Of a stretch of DNA of 64,000 bases, positions 7,756 to 17,762 are shown one piece after another. Source of the DNA: Gynuella sp050296195 (GTDB taxonomy: Bacteria > Pseudomonadota > Gammaproteobacteria > Pseudomonadales > Natronospirillaceae). Under the pieces are notes generated by a model. The model was not told the origin of the DNA, ran no database searches, and worked only from the letters and a program-made list of their open reading frames with translations. How positions within the stretch are numbered: position 1 is the first letter of the stretch; each line of letters starts with the position of its first letter. A program made the position numbers and the translations under genes. The stretch lies in the NCBI RefSeq assembly GCF_050296195.1, contig NZ_JBNKRB010000020.1; one strand, written 5' to 3'.

Positions 7756-9726
7756 CTATTTTTTTGGTACAGATGGGAATAGCTGGGCAATTTCATCCAA
7801 TATCTCAGGATTAGCCAGAGCTGATTGGTTTTCAATCGAACGCCCCGTCAATGCATTCAAAGCCGCCAGTTCAACTTTTTTTCCACTGCGGGTATAGGGA
7901 ATATCCGAAACCTGAAACACATATTTTGGTACATGCCTTGGGCTGGCGCTGCGCCGGATAATACTTTTTATATTTTCGACCAACTCCACCGTAAAAACCG
8001 TCTCTGCAGTTAACTTCACCATTAAGACAATCACTATATCTCCGGCCTCCGGCATACCCACCACCAGACTGTCCAGAACACCGGTAATAGTCTCTACCTG
8101 CCGATAAATCTCTGCCGTACCAATTCGAACGCCACCAGGATTCAGAGTGGTATCGCTACGTCCATAAATAATCGCACTGCCATCCTGATCAAATTCAATA
8201 TAATCACCGTGCACCCAAACTCCCGGATAACGGTTAAAATAGCACTCTCGATAACGGTTATGATGTTTATCATTCCAGAAACAGACTGGCATGGATGGAA
8301 CCGGGTTCAAACAGACCAATTCCCCTTTTTGCCCAATCACTGCGTTTCCGTGATCATCATATGCTCGCAAATTCATGGCCAGTCCGGGCCCCTGGATCCG
8401 GCCTCGACGAACTGGAACAAAAGGGTTACCCAGCACAAAACAAGAAACAATGTCAGTTCCACCACTGATTGATGCCAAATGTACTTGCGGCATGTACTGA
8501 TAAACCCAGTCAAAATCCTCAGGCTGTAATGGTGAGCCCGTTGATAGCAACATTTGCAGAGACGTCATTCGCAACGACGCCACAGGGATATTTTGAATCC
8601 TGCAACTGGAAATATATTTTGCACTGGTACCAAGATGTGAGATGTCAAATTGCTCTATCAAGCGCCACAAACGGGTGCTATCAGGATAGCCTGGGTGACC
8701 ATCAAATATGATGAGTTTCGCCCCCGTTAACAGCGCAGATGCCTGAAAGTTCCACATCATCCAGCCGGTGGTGGTGAAATAACTGAAAACAGAATCCATC
8801 GTGAGATTGGTATGCAGCTGCAGTTCCTTGGCATGCTGGAGCAATGTCCCACCGGCACCATGAACAATGCATTTCGGCTTCCCGGTGGTTCCGGATGAAA
8901 ACAGGATAAAAAGAGGGTGATCAAAAAGACCATGAAAATAATCTATCTTGGCATCCTTATTTGCCTGCACCCCCTGTTCTATAAACTGTTTCCACGATAA
9001 AGACTGACATTGGATATCAACAGCAACACCAGACTCAATTGGAATTACACAGCTCAAAGATGGTGACAATGCGTCCACCAGCTCTTTTATCTCCCGTCTG
9101 CGATCATACTCTTTACCACCATAACGATAACGGGTGTTGGCAAACACCACTTTCGGTGAGATCTGACCAAAACGATCGATGATACCGGCAGCACCAAAAT
9201 CCGGTGAGGCAGACGACCAGACAGCACCAATGGCGGTGGTCGCCAGCATAGCCACCAGAGCTTCATGGGAATGGTTCAGGTATCCAGCCACCCGATCTCC
9301 GGGTGCTATCCCAAGTGTCCGTAATGCCGACGCAACAGCAGCCACCTGCTGATATAAACATTCGCCGGTAATTTCCCGGGTGACACCTTGTTCATTAACA
9401 GTAACCGCGATAACCCGATCCGGTTTCGCAGTCGCAAAGCGCAACAGATTTTCAGCGTAATTAAGCTTTATATCCGGAAACCACCCCCGTTGTTCAGCAT
9501 TCCCTGGATCTCCGGTAAACCCAACCTTGGGTTCGGTTAATGCTTTCAGATCACTGAAACGCCAGAATTGCAGCCAGAAATCATTCAAATAGTCGATCGA
9601 CCACTGATGCAACGATGGATAATCACCAAAACGCGGATATCCCTGCGAAAACAGATAATCACAAAATAACTGCATATTAGACTGACGCCGATATTGTTCA
9701 TCCGGCGTCCATAAGACATCATCCAT
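7756..9726 (-). CDS. aacS: Acetoacetate-CoA ligase (acetoacetyl-CoA synthetase)
   Basis: Cytoplasmic ANL-superfamily adenylating enzyme, 656 residues, that activates acetoacetate with ATP and CoA to acetoacetyl-CoA for ketone-body or polyhydroxybutyrate metabolism. The N-terminal block WSIDYLNDFWLQFWRFSD and the LNYAENLL motif near residue 88 are typical of acetoacetyl-CoA synthetases. The AMP-binding P-loop LFSSGTTGKPKCIVHG is near residue 270, followed by TTTGWMMWNF near 310 and the hinge block YGRSDTTLNPGGVRIGTAEIY, read in parts. RSGKKVE near the C terminus contains the catalytic lysine region. The ATG at 9726 has AGGA seven bases upstream. Upstream Nudix gene is 48 bases away in the same direction; the two may be co-transcribed. 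Confidence 0.93.
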   Translation of the reverse strand: MDDVLWTPDEQYRRQSNMQLFCDYLFSQGYPRFGDYPSLHQWSIDYLNDFWLQFWRFSDLKALTEPKVGFTGDPGNAEQRGWFPDIKLNYAENLLRFATAKPDRVIAVTVNEQGVTREITGECLYQQVAAVASALRTLGIAPGDRVAGYLNHSHEALVAMLATTAIGAVWSSASPDFGAAGIIDRFGQISPKVVFANTRYRYGGKEYDRRREIKELVDALSPSLSCVIPIESGVAVDIQCQSLSWKQFIEQGVQANKDAKIDYFHGLFDHPLFILFSSGTTGKPKCIVHGAGGTLLQHAKELQLHTNLTMDSVFSYFTTTGWMMWNFQASALLTGAKLIIFDGHPGYPDSTRLWRLIEQFDISHLGTSAKYISSCRIQNIPVASLRMTSLQMLLSTGSPLQPEDFDWVYQYMPQVHLASISGGTDIVSCFVLGNPFVPVRRGRIQGPGLAMNLRAYDDHGNAVIGQKGELVCLNPVPSMPVCFWNDKHHNRYRECYFNRYPGVWVHGDYIEFDQDGSAIIYGRSDTTLNPGGVRIGTAEIYRQVETITGVLDSLVVGMPEAGDIVIVLMVKLTAETVFTVELVENIKSIIRRSASPRHVPKYVFQVSDIPYTRSGKKVELAALNALTGRSIENQSALANPEILDEIAQLFPSVPKK

Positions 9727-9774
9727 CGGAGCTTCCTGTTATTATTTTTGTTCTCCAGCGCTTTGCAGGATTTT

Positions 9775-10422
9775 TCAGGATTTCAGAAATAACTGATGAA
9801 CATATGTCACCAGACGATCGACATTTGCCGTGCTGGTACCGTTCTTCTCCAGTATCTGAAAACCATGTTCATTCAGCGCCACTCGTACCAGATTTTTATC
9901 ATCATACTGACCATTATGCATCAGACAAAAGACATAGCCATTAGTCGAATAACCAGGAAAGATCTGTATTTCCCCATGAAACTGACCTAATTGCCATTTC
10001 TCGTTATAGCGGTTTAAGCATGATATCGCTTCTTCCACTTCGACCCAGTGCAGTCGTGCACCAGGTTCTGGAGTCAGGTTATGAATATTCTCCAACCGGG
10101 TCAGAAAATAGTGCCCTTCAATGCGAAAATGTCGCTGATAAACCGGAGAATAACGACAGTCATCTGCGGCCAACAGATAATTGAACTCGGTTACTGAGGC
10201 TCCTAATTCTTCACGAATTTCACGAATCAGGGTCTCGGTCAGATCTTCTCCAGGATCCTGACCGCCACCAGGAAGAAAAAATCCGCTATCTTCCTCAACG
10301 ACCAATACCTTTCGTTGCGGATCAAAGATGAGACCGTAGGCTCCTGGCCGTGACTGATATTGTTGCTTCTGATCCGCTACGTACAGCAAGGGTCGAAATG
10401 AAAGCGGGACAAATGAATTCAT
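9775..10422 (-). CDS. Nudix hydrolase, substrate unknown
   Basis: Nudix hydrolase of 215 residues. The full Nudix box runs from GGGQDPGED to REIREELGA, with the catalytic REIREE glutamates intact and LPGG just ahead. The N terminus with RPGAYGLIFD and VLVVEEDSGFFLPGGG resembles small MutT/AP4A-like Nudix domains, but the 80-residue C-terminal extension has no motif I recognise, so the substrate cannot be named. The ATG at 10422 follows AAGG by seven bases. It lies directly upstream of the acetoacetyl-CoA synthetase gene in the same direction. Confidence 0.85.
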   Translation of the reverse strand: MNSFVPLSFRPLLYVADQKQQYQSRPGAYGLIFDPQRKVLVVEEDSGFFLPGGGQDPGEDLTETLIREIREELGASVTEFNYLLAADDCRYSPVYQRHFRIEGHYFLTRLENIHNLTPEPGARLHWVEVEEAISCLNRYNEKWQLGQFHGEIQIFPGYSTNGYVFCLMHNGQYDDKNLVRVALNEHGFQILEKNGTSTANVDRLVTYVHQLFLKS

Positions 10423-10591
10423 GGCAATGCCTTATGTCATGTGATTTACGTGGATACGACTAACCTGGCTTGGGCTGGTGACCCAGGAAGGCACATCCAT
10501 GGAACACACGATTAACCAAGTATTTATTGTTATCAGGTTAATAGCTTAGTCGGTATTGACGCCAGCTGAATCAATAATCATCTCGCGTCAG

Positions 10592-11524
10592 TTACCGATA
10601 AAATCCCGGTTCTCCTTCAGGTCGCGTTTTAAAGCGCTTATGCAACCATAGATATTGCTCCGGATGTTCCCTGACCCGCTGTTCCAGAAACTGATTATAG
10701 AGCCGGGCGTTTTCTTCATCATCATCAGTTTCCGGCCAGGGTGGGTAAAACTTCAACACATAACCGCCGTTTTCACGATGAGCAAAACAAGGCACGACTG
10801 TAGCACCACTTAACTGTGCTAACCGCGTGGTGGAGGTTATCGTCGCAGTGGCAATATTGAAAAATGGTACGAATACGCTGTTACGACGACCATAATCCTG
10901 ATCTGGTGCATACCATAGAAACTTTCCTTTTTTGAGCATCCGGATCATGCCCCGCAGATCCTTACGGGACAAACAATGATGACCGTTACGCTCACGGGCC
11001 CGAGTCATAAACAGATTGAACAGTGGGTTGTCATGGCTGCGCTGAACAACTTCCAACCCGGTGTTATGCAGACTGAATAGCGCCGAAGCCAGGTCAAGGA
11101 TAGCAAAATGACCGCCGGCTAATATTACACCACGGCCATTGCGCTGGGCTTCTTCAAGAATCTCTTCGCCTTCAAAAGTGGTTTTATCTGCCAGTCGTTG
11201 AGGATTCAGAAACCAGGACATGGCGGTTTCCATCAGCCCTTTGCCGTAGGAAATAAAAACGCTTTTGACCAACTGCTGCTGCTCTACTGCAGACAGCTCT
11301 GGAAAACACATCCGAATATTCACTTCGGTCACCCGCCGGCGACCTTTAACGAGATGATACGCCAACCACCCCAGACCGGCGCCCAACTGCAACTGCATAC
11401 CCATCGGCAAACGGGTCAGTAACCATAGGCAGGTCAGCATCAGCCAGGTCGGCCAGTAACGCGGGTGAGTGAAATTTCGATAGGACTGCTGATGAACAAG
11501 GTCAGAATTTCGATGTATGGACAT
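10592..11524 (-). CDS. lpxL: Lipid A biosynthesis lauroyl-type acyltransferase
   Basis: Inner-membrane acyltransferase of the LpxL/HtrB family, transferring a fatty acid from acyl-ACP to Kdo2-lipid IVA in late lipid A synthesis. The family features are HPRYWPTWL at the start, one membrane segment (WLMLTCLWLLTRLPMGM), the H-x4-D catalytic motif HFAILD, SRKDLRGMIRMLKKG, WYAPDQDYG and the C-terminal WLHKRFKTRPEG. The longer open frame begins at 11617, but the ATG at 11524 places the conserved HPRYW block about 20 residues in, as in E. coli LpxL, giving 310 residues; the exact start is uncertain because no good ribosome site is seen. Acts on the product of waaA encoded nearby. Confidence 0.93.
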   Translation of the reverse strand: MSIHRNSDLVHQQSYRNFTHPRYWPTWLMLTCLWLLTRLPMGMQLQLGAGLGWLAYHLVKGRRRVTEVNIRMCFPELSAVEQQQLVKSVFISYGKGLMETAMSWFLNPQRLADKTTFEGEEILEEAQRNGRGVILAGGHFAILDLASALFSLHNTGLEVVQRSHDNPLFNLFMTRARERNGHHCLSRKDLRGMIRMLKKGKFLWYAPDQDYGRRNSVFVPFFNIATATITSTTRLAQLSGATVVPCFAHRENGGYVLKFYPPWPETDDDEENARLYNQFLEQRVREHPEQYLWLHKRFKTRPEGEPGFYR

Positions 11525-11795
11525 GAATAATCGATCAATATACTTAACAGGTTTAAGGTAACGGATTTTAACCCACAAAGATCCAAGATACTGGATAAAA
11601 TTCCAACACCTATGCAAGGGATCTGAAATGGCGGTTGCGACAACTCAGACAATCCACTAGGGTAAACTATTGATATCAATGGAGACTGCATGAATACGAT
11701 TTCATTATCGTGCTGCAGTCATATGACACCTAAGGACTGTCATAAACAATAACAATAATGGGACGACAGAACTTATTTTTCTAGAGGAAAAGCAG

Positions 11796-12224
11796 TTGTC
11801 GATACGTTTAGCACAAACTCACGATGCCGAAGCAATTTCCCGGCTGTCAGAACAAATGGACTATTCCATCACCCCTGAAACCTGCGCCGAGCACATTGCT
11901 TACATGTCTCACCATCCCGATGTTTATCAGCTGCTGGTGCTGGAAAAAGACATGGAAGTGGTCGGCTACATGCAATTAACCGTTGTCAGACATATTCAAA
12001 CACAAAGTTATGTGGAAATTTCCGCTCTGGTGGTGGACGAGCGGTTTCGCTCACTCGGCATTGGCAGCAAACTGATCCAGACAGCCAAAGCCTGGGCCCA
12101 GGAAGTGGGGTACGAGCGCCTGGTCGTCAGAACCAATGAAAACCGTGAGCGGGCTATTCGTTTTTACAGTCGCGGCGGTTTCCGGGAACTGAAAAAACAA
12201 ACCACCTTTCAGATCAACTTTTAA
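11796..12224 (+). CDS. GNAT family N-acetyltransferase
   Basis: Single-domain GNAT acetyltransferase of 142 residues using acetyl-CoA; substrate unknown. Motif A of the fold is VVDERFRSLGIGSKLIQ, with the R-x-x-G-x-G pyrophosphate-binding loop, and the C-terminal motif B is NENRERAIRFYSRGGF, which carries the usual FYxRxGF signature. The start is a TTG at 11796 eight bases after AGAGG. It is divergent from lpxL and its last 11 bases overlap the converging waaC. Nothing in the context identifies its substrate. Confidence 0.85.
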   Translation: MSIRLAQTHDAEAISRLSEQMDYSITPETCAEHIAYMSHHPDVYQLLVLEKDMEVVGYMQLTVVRHIQTQSYVEISALVVDERFRSLGIGSKLIQTAKAWAQEVGYERLVVRTNENRERAIRFYSRGGFRELKKQTTFQINF

Positions 12225-13236
12225 ACAACAACTCTGCCTTGTCGAGTACTGTCTGTGGCTTCATCTGCTCCATGCACACAACCGAATCAGGATCATCCGC
12301 GATTTTGCAAATCTTTTTCCGACACGGGAAACAAGGCAGTTCACTACATAGATTATCACTGCGATGTCCGGTAACTCCGGTGTGTTTCGGTGTCGTAGGA
12401 CCAAACAGCCCCAGGACCGGTTTCTGCATGGCTGAGGCCAGATGAACAAACCCAGTATCCACTCCCACCACCCAGCTGGCATGGGCAATCCACCGCGCCA
12501 TTTCGGCAAAACTCAGGCGTTCAGAAAACACTTTTGCCGTCGTCTGTTGTTGACTGATCCGTTCAGCCAACAGCCGCTCCTGTGGGCTGCCCCAACCAAC
12601 ATAGACAGCATCATCAATCGTCTGTCGATCCAGAAACTCCAGCCAGTATGACTCCCGCCAGTGTTTGGTTAGCCAGGTAGTACCCGGAAACACCAGCCCA
12701 TATCGGGCTGGGGCTTCAGTTGGGCGTAACCATTGTTGCGGATCGAGCCCGGATTCAGGCAGATGTAACAACTGTTGCTGATAACCCAACACCTGGGCAA
12801 ATAACTGGCGGATACGATCCACAGCATGCTGGTCAACGGCTACCGACAATTTGTGCTGATAACACAATGATGCAAGACTTTCCCGAGCTGATGACCAGTC
12901 ATAACCATAGCGAACCCCATTGAGCCGGTAGCTCAACCAGGCACTTTTCATCAGTCCCTGGGCATCAATAATGTAATCATAACGCTCTTGTCTGAGGCGC
13001 CTGAGGGTCTCACGCAATTGCTGCTTTAATTCAGCACTGGCATTTTTCTTAAGAGCCCGAAGGGGAACAGCATGAATTTGTTCCACTCCCGGGTGCCAAC
13101 CGGCAATTTCAGCGAACTGTTGATCCACCAGCCAGTCTACCCGGGCATCGGGATATATCTGTTTGAGATCGGAGATTGCTGGATAGGTGTGAAAAATATC
13201 CCCCATGGAGGAGAGCTTCACTAACAGAATTTTCAT
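12214..13236 (-). CDS. waaC: ADP-heptose:LPS heptosyltransferase I
   Basis: GT9-family glycosyltransferase of 340 residues that adds the first heptose to Kdo of the lipopolysaccharide inner core on the cytoplasmic face of the membrane. It begins MKILLVKLSSMGDIFHTYPA, the hallmark WaaC N terminus, followed by DWLVDQQFAEI, YDYIIDAQGLMKSAW and GYDWSSARE. The C-terminal donor-binding loop is VGVDTGFVHLASAM with GLFGPTTPKHTG. It lies just downstream of the DUF6165 gene (21-base gap), which may be co-transcribed. Its 3' end overlaps the converging GNAT gene. Confidence 0.95.
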   Translation of the reverse strand: MKILLVKLSSMGDIFHTYPAISDLKQIYPDARVDWLVDQQFAEIAGWHPGVEQIHAVPLRALKKNASAELKQQLRETLRRLRQERYDYIIDAQGLMKSAWLSYRLNGVRYGYDWSSARESLASLCYQHKLSVAVDQHAVDRIRQLFAQVLGYQQQLLHLPESGLDPQQWLRPTEAPARYGLVFPGTTWLTKHWRESYWLEFLDRQTIDDAVYVGWGSPQERLLAERISQQQTTAKVFSERLSFAEMARWIAHASWVVGVDTGFVHLASAMQKPVLGLFGPTTPKHTGVTGHRSDNLCSELPCFPCRKKICKIADDPDSVVCMEQMKPQTVLDKAELLFKS

Positions 13237-13257
13237 GAATAACGCACGGCCTTCAAC

Positions 13258-13650
13258 TTAATAAGCTTGGTAGGATTTTTCTTCAACCAGTTCGGAGCCA
13301 AACGCCAGATTGATTTCTTTTTTCACCGCCGCACGCTTGTCGTTAGTGAAATACACACTGCGCGCCAGTTCAACAAATTTTTCCCCAAAATCCTTTTGTC
13401 GCTCACAGTCACGAATATCATCTTCAATCTTCCAAAGACTCTGATTGATTTCCTTCAACCGTTGTTTGGGAGATTGCAGTTGGGTGAGCTGCTGTTCATT
13501 CATGCATTGATCAATGACCTGTTGCAACTGCGACAGTTCGGCCGAGATGTTTTTCAGCTTGTCAGCATCCGTAATGTTGTCCTGTTTAATTTCCAGGATT
13601 GTAATTTTATCGATGACTTCACCCAGCGATACCGGTGTATGAATCAGCAT
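13258..13650 (-). CDS. DUF6165 family protein
   Basis: 130-residue cytoplasmic protein of the DUF6165 family. Its recognisable core is SLGEVIDKITILEIK near the N terminus, a mostly helical middle with SLWKIEDDIRDCE, and the C-terminal FVELARSVYFTNDKRAAVKKEI and LVEEKSY, read in pieces. I chose the ATG at 13650, five bases after GGAG, over a longer frame that starts at 13695, because it places the conserved core at the N terminus. The family is commonly found in lipopolysaccharide and glycan clusters, and here it directly precedes waaC. No catalytic residues are known to me, so its molecular role is open; the coiled, charged sequence would suit a scaffold or regulator. Confidence 0.88.
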   Translation of the reverse strand: MLIHTPVSLGEVIDKITILEIKQDNITDADKLKNISAELSQLQQVIDQCMNEQQLTQLQSPKQRLKEINQSLWKIEDDIRDCERQKDFGEKFVELARSVYFTNDKRAAVKKEINLAFGSELVEEKSYQAY

Positions 13651-13720
13651 AACAACTCCAAAAAATAATGGCTCCCCAAGCGGAAGCCCGTTCAATTACC
13701 CCCCGATATCAGGAGATCAA

Positions 13721-14653
13721 TCATTTAACGTAATGTAACCATTCAGTATTGACGGTACGCTTCCCATTCACCTGGTCAAAGTAACGGCTCTGAATTTGCG
13801 TTGTCACAGGTCCACGTCTGCCAGTCCCAATCATACGTCCGTCCACTTCACGAATCGGCGTTACTTCCGCAGCGGTACCGGTAAAAAATGCCTCATCGGC
13901 AACGTACACTTCATCGCGGGTGATCCGTTTTTCCCGAACTTCTATGTCGAATTCTTCAGCCAGCTTGAAGATGGTATGTCGGGTAATGCCGTCCAGTGCA
14001 GAGGTCAGATCAGGGGTATAGATAATGCCATCGCGCACAATGAACACGTTCTCGCCACTGCCCTCTGCCACATAACCTTCTGTATCCAGCAGCAGAGCTT
14101 CTTCGGCACCGCAATCCAGGGCTTCCTGCAGAGCTAACATGGAGTTGATATAGTGACCATTGGCTTTGGCCTTACACATTGAAACGTTCACATGATGACG
14201 ACTGTAAGAAGAGGTTTTGACCTTGATGCCCAGTTCCTGAGCCTCTGGTGACATATAAGCCGGCCATTCCCACGCCGCAACCATGACATGCGTCTGCAGC
14301 TGATCGGGGCGCAAGCCCATGGATTCTGCGCCGTAAAAAACCATCGGTCTCAAGTAAGCATGAGCCAGATCGTTTTTCAGAATCACCATTTTCTGAGCAT
14401 CATTTATCTGCTCCTTACTGAATGGCATCGGCATTCGCATAATATGGGCACTGCGAAACAGCCGGTCGGTATGTTCCGTCAATCGAAAAATAGCCGGTCC
14501 CTGCTCAGTCTGATACGCCCGCACACCTTCAAACACCCCCATTCCATAGTGCAGGGTATTGGTTAGCAAATGTACTTTGGCATCGCGCCAAGGGATCATA
14601 TCGCCATCAAACCATATGTAGCCATCACGATCGGCCATTGCCGGCATCACCAT
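13721..14653 (-). CDS. ilvE: Branched-chain amino acid aminotransferase
   Basis: Fold-type IV PLP aminotransferase, 310 residues, interconverting Val, Leu and Ile with their 2-oxo acids. Visible family features are YIWFDGDMIPWRDAKVHLLT, HYGMGVFEGVRAY near residue 37, the PLP lysine in MCKAKANGHYINS near 160, the EALLLDTEGYVAEGSGEN block near 195, and FFTGTAAEVTPI near 256. The ATG at 14653 follows AGGAGAG by five bases. Standing alone between the DUF6165 gene and glnE, it is the only amino-acid biosynthesis gene in this stretch. Confidence 0.95.
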   Translation of the reverse strand: MVMPAMADRDGYIWFDGDMIPWRDAKVHLLTNTLHYGMGVFEGVRAYQTEQGPAIFRLTEHTDRLFRSAHIMRMPMPFSKEQINDAQKMVILKNDLAHAYLRPMVFYGAESMGLRPDQLQTHVMVAAWEWPAYMSPEAQELGIKVKTSSYSRHHVNVSMCKAKANGHYINSMLALQEALDCGAEEALLLDTEGYVAEGSGENVFIVRDGIIYTPDLTSALDGITRHTIFKLAEEFDIEVREKRITRDEVYVADEAFFTGTAAEVTPIREVDGRMIGTGRRGPVTTQIQSRYFDQVNGKRTVNTEWLHYVK

Positions 14654-14795
14654 GTTATCTCTCCTGTCAGACCTGCCGCCTCAGTGCGCCAAGTCGTTGG
14701 TTATTCGAGCCGGGCAGTGTATAAACTTACCTCCATATCTGACAACCGGCAGGGATCAAAAAGAACGTCATTTTTTCAACATCCGCAGGGTTCAT

Positions 14796-17600
14796 TCAGC
14801 CAGACAGCGACTCTCCTGCTTCCATTACGTTTGTCCATATTTCGCGAACTGCCAGCCGATGTTCATGAAAACGTTCAAGATCCTCAGGCGTTTCAAGCAA
14901 CGAACTTTTTTGCTGTAACATGCAGTAATGACCCTGAGCCCGATAAGCCAGATAAGCATCCAGCAACTGTCTCGCCTGTTCTGTCGTAAAAAAACCGGCC
15001 TGTTCAAGACTTTCAATCAAGCGGACATTATCAGTCCAGCGGGTTAATTCCGGTAACAACTGTGCACGGGCCAGTACGCCGTACTGAACCATAAATTCGA
15101 TATCGACAATACCGCCTGGATCCTGTTTGAGATGAAACACCTTGGTATCGTTTTTGCCTTTTGCCCGGCTACTAAGATGAGCACTCATCTTTTGGCGCAT
15201 TTCAACAACTTCGGTGCGCAGCTTTTCAGCATCCCGCGGCATACACAATACCTTATGCCGAACAGCCTCAAACGCGGCTTTCAATTCCTCATCACCGGCA
15301 ATGCAGCGAGCTCTTACAAGCGCCTGATGCTCCCAGGTCCAGGCATCCTGCAACTGGTATTTTTCAAACGCCGTCAGGCTACTGACAAGCGGGCCTTTGC
15401 CACCGGATGGCCGCAGCCGCAAATCCACTTCATACAAGGTGCCGGATGTTGTCAGCGCACTCAGGGTATGGGTCAGCTTTTGTCCCAGGCGGATGAAAAA
15501 CAGACTGTTTTCAATGACCTTTGGCCCTTCGGTTTCCAATTGACCATGAGCATTGTGGATATACACCAGGTCAAGGTCAGACTCGTAATTGAGTTCGAGA
15601 CCTCCGAGCTTGCCATACCCCACTACAATAAAATCAGGATTGCAGGGCTCCTCCCGGGTTTTCATTGGTCTGCCATACTTGGCGGTCAACTGCCGCCAGG
15701 TGGTCCAGACACTCTGTCCGACCACCGCTTCAGCAGTATGCGCCAGATAGTCACTGATTTTCATCAGTGGCAGCGCATCAGTCAGTTCACAGGCAGCCGC
15801 CCGCAATATACGGCCGTGACGAAACTGCCTCAGCACTTCCATCTGTTGTTCCAAATCGTCTTCCGGCCAACGCAGTAGATGTGCCCTTAATTCATCATTC
15901 AGCTGCCGCAGGCTGGGCAGCGAATACAATGCTTCCTGATCGGTCAGTTCATCCAACAAATAAGGTTTATCGCGCAGTATTTCAGCCACCCAACTACTCA
16001 GACTCATGAGTTTCAGCAATTGTCTCAGAGCATGCGGATGCTCCCGCAGCAACAACATATACACACTGCGCCGAAGTATCGCATCGAGGAATTTCTGGAC
16101 CCGCTGCCAGACCACCATTGGCTGATTGAACGCTGACAGCTCCTTTAGCAACAGCGGAAACAGCGCGTCCAGTCGCTCACGGCTTTCAGCCTGCATGCGG
16201 CCGACCGGATCACTGTTGATGTATGTCTGAATCTCAGCCCGAAGTTCGCTGTCAGGCACCAAACTAAAATCCTGTCGTTGCCAGGCCTCAATCCAAGGTT
16301 GATAGGCCTGCCCTTCAGTCACCTCGTCAGCAGCAATGAATCGATCAAAATGATTGGAAATACGCTGTCGACATTGCTGAATGAGTAGCTTGGTTGCTTC
16401 AATCCCCGTCAATCCCAACACCGCAGTCAGTCGCAACCAGCCACTATCATCATCGGGTAGCAACTGGGTCTGCTTGTCCTGCCAGGCCTGCTGGGCATGT
16501 TCCACCCGACGCAACAGAACATAGTCCTGACGCAGTTCATCAACCACCTCTGCCGGCAGGTACTGATTGTCACTGATCACGTTACAGATGCGCCAGATAT
16601 TCGGTTGCTGCAGGTTCAAGTCCTGACCACCACGAATCATCTGAACCGCCTGGACGATAAATTCCACTTCCCGAATACCGCCGGCACCGAGTTTAATATT
16701 GTTGTCCCGACCCTGTTTGCGGACTTCCGTGGCGATCATGGCTTTCATGCTGCGCAGTGCGGTCAACGCTTGAAAATCCACATAACGCCGATAAACAAAT
16801 TCATTGAACACTTGCATTAACTCGACACTTGCCTGTTCATTACCCGCAACAACTCTGGCCTTGATTAACGCATAACGTTCCCAGTCCCGCCCCTGTTCCC
16901 GGTAGTAATTACGCATAAAGTTGAAATTGGCAGCCACTGGCCCGCTCTGCCCCCAGGGGCGCAGACGAATATCGACCCGATAAACAAAACCATCAGCGGT
17001 TTGAGTGTCCAGCAGCTGCACCAGTTTTCGGCTTTGTTTGATGAAATACTCACTATGACTCAAACCACCACTTGCCTCCCCTTCCCGTGGAAACGCAAAC
17101 ATCAGATCGATATCCGACGACAGGTTCAGCTCCATCGCGCCGAACTTACCCATGGCCACCACACACAGTTTCTGTGGTTGTCCTGAATACGGACACAGTG
17201 CCGGGGTACCGTGTTTTGCCAAAAATTGCTTTTCTATCCAGAGCAGCGTCTCATTGACGGCTGTTTCGGCCAGATGAGTCAGCTCCGCCGTCAATGCTTC
17301 AGGGTCCAATACGCCGTTGAAGTCTTTGAGAATCATCAGTATCTGGTAACGGTTGCGCCAGCCCCGTAACAGTTTCATAACGGCTTTTTCATCATCTTCA
17401 TCGGCCAGCAGCTGTTGTAACTGCTGTTCCGGGGAAGTTGCCTGACCAAGTTGCTGCTGTAGCCAGTCCAGCCAATCAGGATGGGCTTTGAGCTGCTGCT
17501 GCACAAATAACGACAATGGCCAGGCCCGGTTCAACCAGCTCATCAGGGTGTCGGAGACGGTGACGGTCTGGCTCTCCAGCCAGGTTTCAAATTCGGTCAT
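14796..17600 (-). CDS. glnE: Bifunctional glutamine synthetase adenylyltransferase/deadenylyltransferase
   Basis: 934-residue enzyme that adds AMP to glutamine synthetase when nitrogen is plentiful and removes it when nitrogen is scarce, under PII control. Two nucleotidyltransferase domains are visible: the N-terminal deadenylylation domain with MGKFGAMELN and SSDIDLMFAF at residues 150-170, and the C-terminal adenylylation domain with YGKLGGLELN and YESDLDLVYIHN near residue 670. Each has the paired aspartates needed for metal binding. The length is close to E. coli GlnE (946). The ATG at 17600 follows AAGG by seven bases. The gene stands alone, divergent from ynjB, and matches the presence of an NtrC-like site elsewhere in the window. 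Confidence 0.96.
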   Translation of the reverse strand: MTEFETWLESQTVTVSDTLMSWLNRAWPLSLFVQQQLKAHPDWLDWLQQQLGQATSPEQQLQQLLADEDDEKAVMKLLRGWRNRYQILMILKDFNGVLDPEALTAELTHLAETAVNETLLWIEKQFLAKHGTPALCPYSGQPQKLCVVAMGKFGAMELNLSSDIDLMFAFPREGEASGGLSHSEYFIKQSRKLVQLLDTQTADGFVYRVDIRLRPWGQSGPVAANFNFMRNYYREQGRDWERYALIKARVVAGNEQASVELMQVFNEFVYRRYVDFQALTALRSMKAMIATEVRKQGRDNNIKLGAGGIREVEFIVQAVQMIRGGQDLNLQQPNIWRICNVISDNQYLPAEVVDELRQDYVLLRRVEHAQQAWQDKQTQLLPDDDSGWLRLTAVLGLTGIEATKLLIQQCRQRISNHFDRFIAADEVTEGQAYQPWIEAWQRQDFSLVPDSELRAEIQTYINSDPVGRMQAESRERLDALFPLLLKELSAFNQPMVVWQRVQKFLDAILRRSVYMLLLREHPHALRQLLKLMSLSSWVAEILRDKPYLLDELTDQEALYSLPSLRQLNDELRAHLLRWPEDDLEQQMEVLRQFRHGRILRAAACELTDALPLMKISDYLAHTAEAVVGQSVWTTWRQLTAKYGRPMKTREEPCNPDFIVVGYGKLGGLELNYESDLDLVYIHNAHGQLETEGPKVIENSLFFIRLGQKLTHTLSALTTSGTLYEVDLRLRPSGGKGPLVSSLTAFEKYQLQDAWTWEHQALVRARCIAGDEELKAAFEAVRHKVLCMPRDAEKLRTEVVEMRQKMSAHLSSRAKGKNDTKVFHLKQDPGGIVDIEFMVQYGVLARAQLLPELTRWTDNVRLIESLEQAGFFTTEQARQLLDAYLAYRAQGHYCMLQQKSSLLETPEDLERFHEHRLAVREIWTNVMEAGESLSG

Positions 17601-17762
17601 CGGCGCGCCTTAATAAATATTTGAAGGAAAGATACGAATGTGAACAATTGTAGCGGTAATCCGGACGATAAGCAGGTCATGCACAACGCCTGCAGTTAAG
17701 GGAACTTTATTGCCCTGCTGCTGTCCCAATACGCAACGACTTTTTTAACCAAGGACATTTCC

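Noticed and set aside
15132..15878. Long open frame of 248 codons on the plus strand inside glnE
   Set aside because: It lies antisense to a glnE frame whose domains and motifs match the family; it has no ribosome site or recognisable sequence.
17601..17762. TPP or other riboswitch before ynjB
   Set aside because: No TPP-type CTGAGA core or paired helices were found in the leader.
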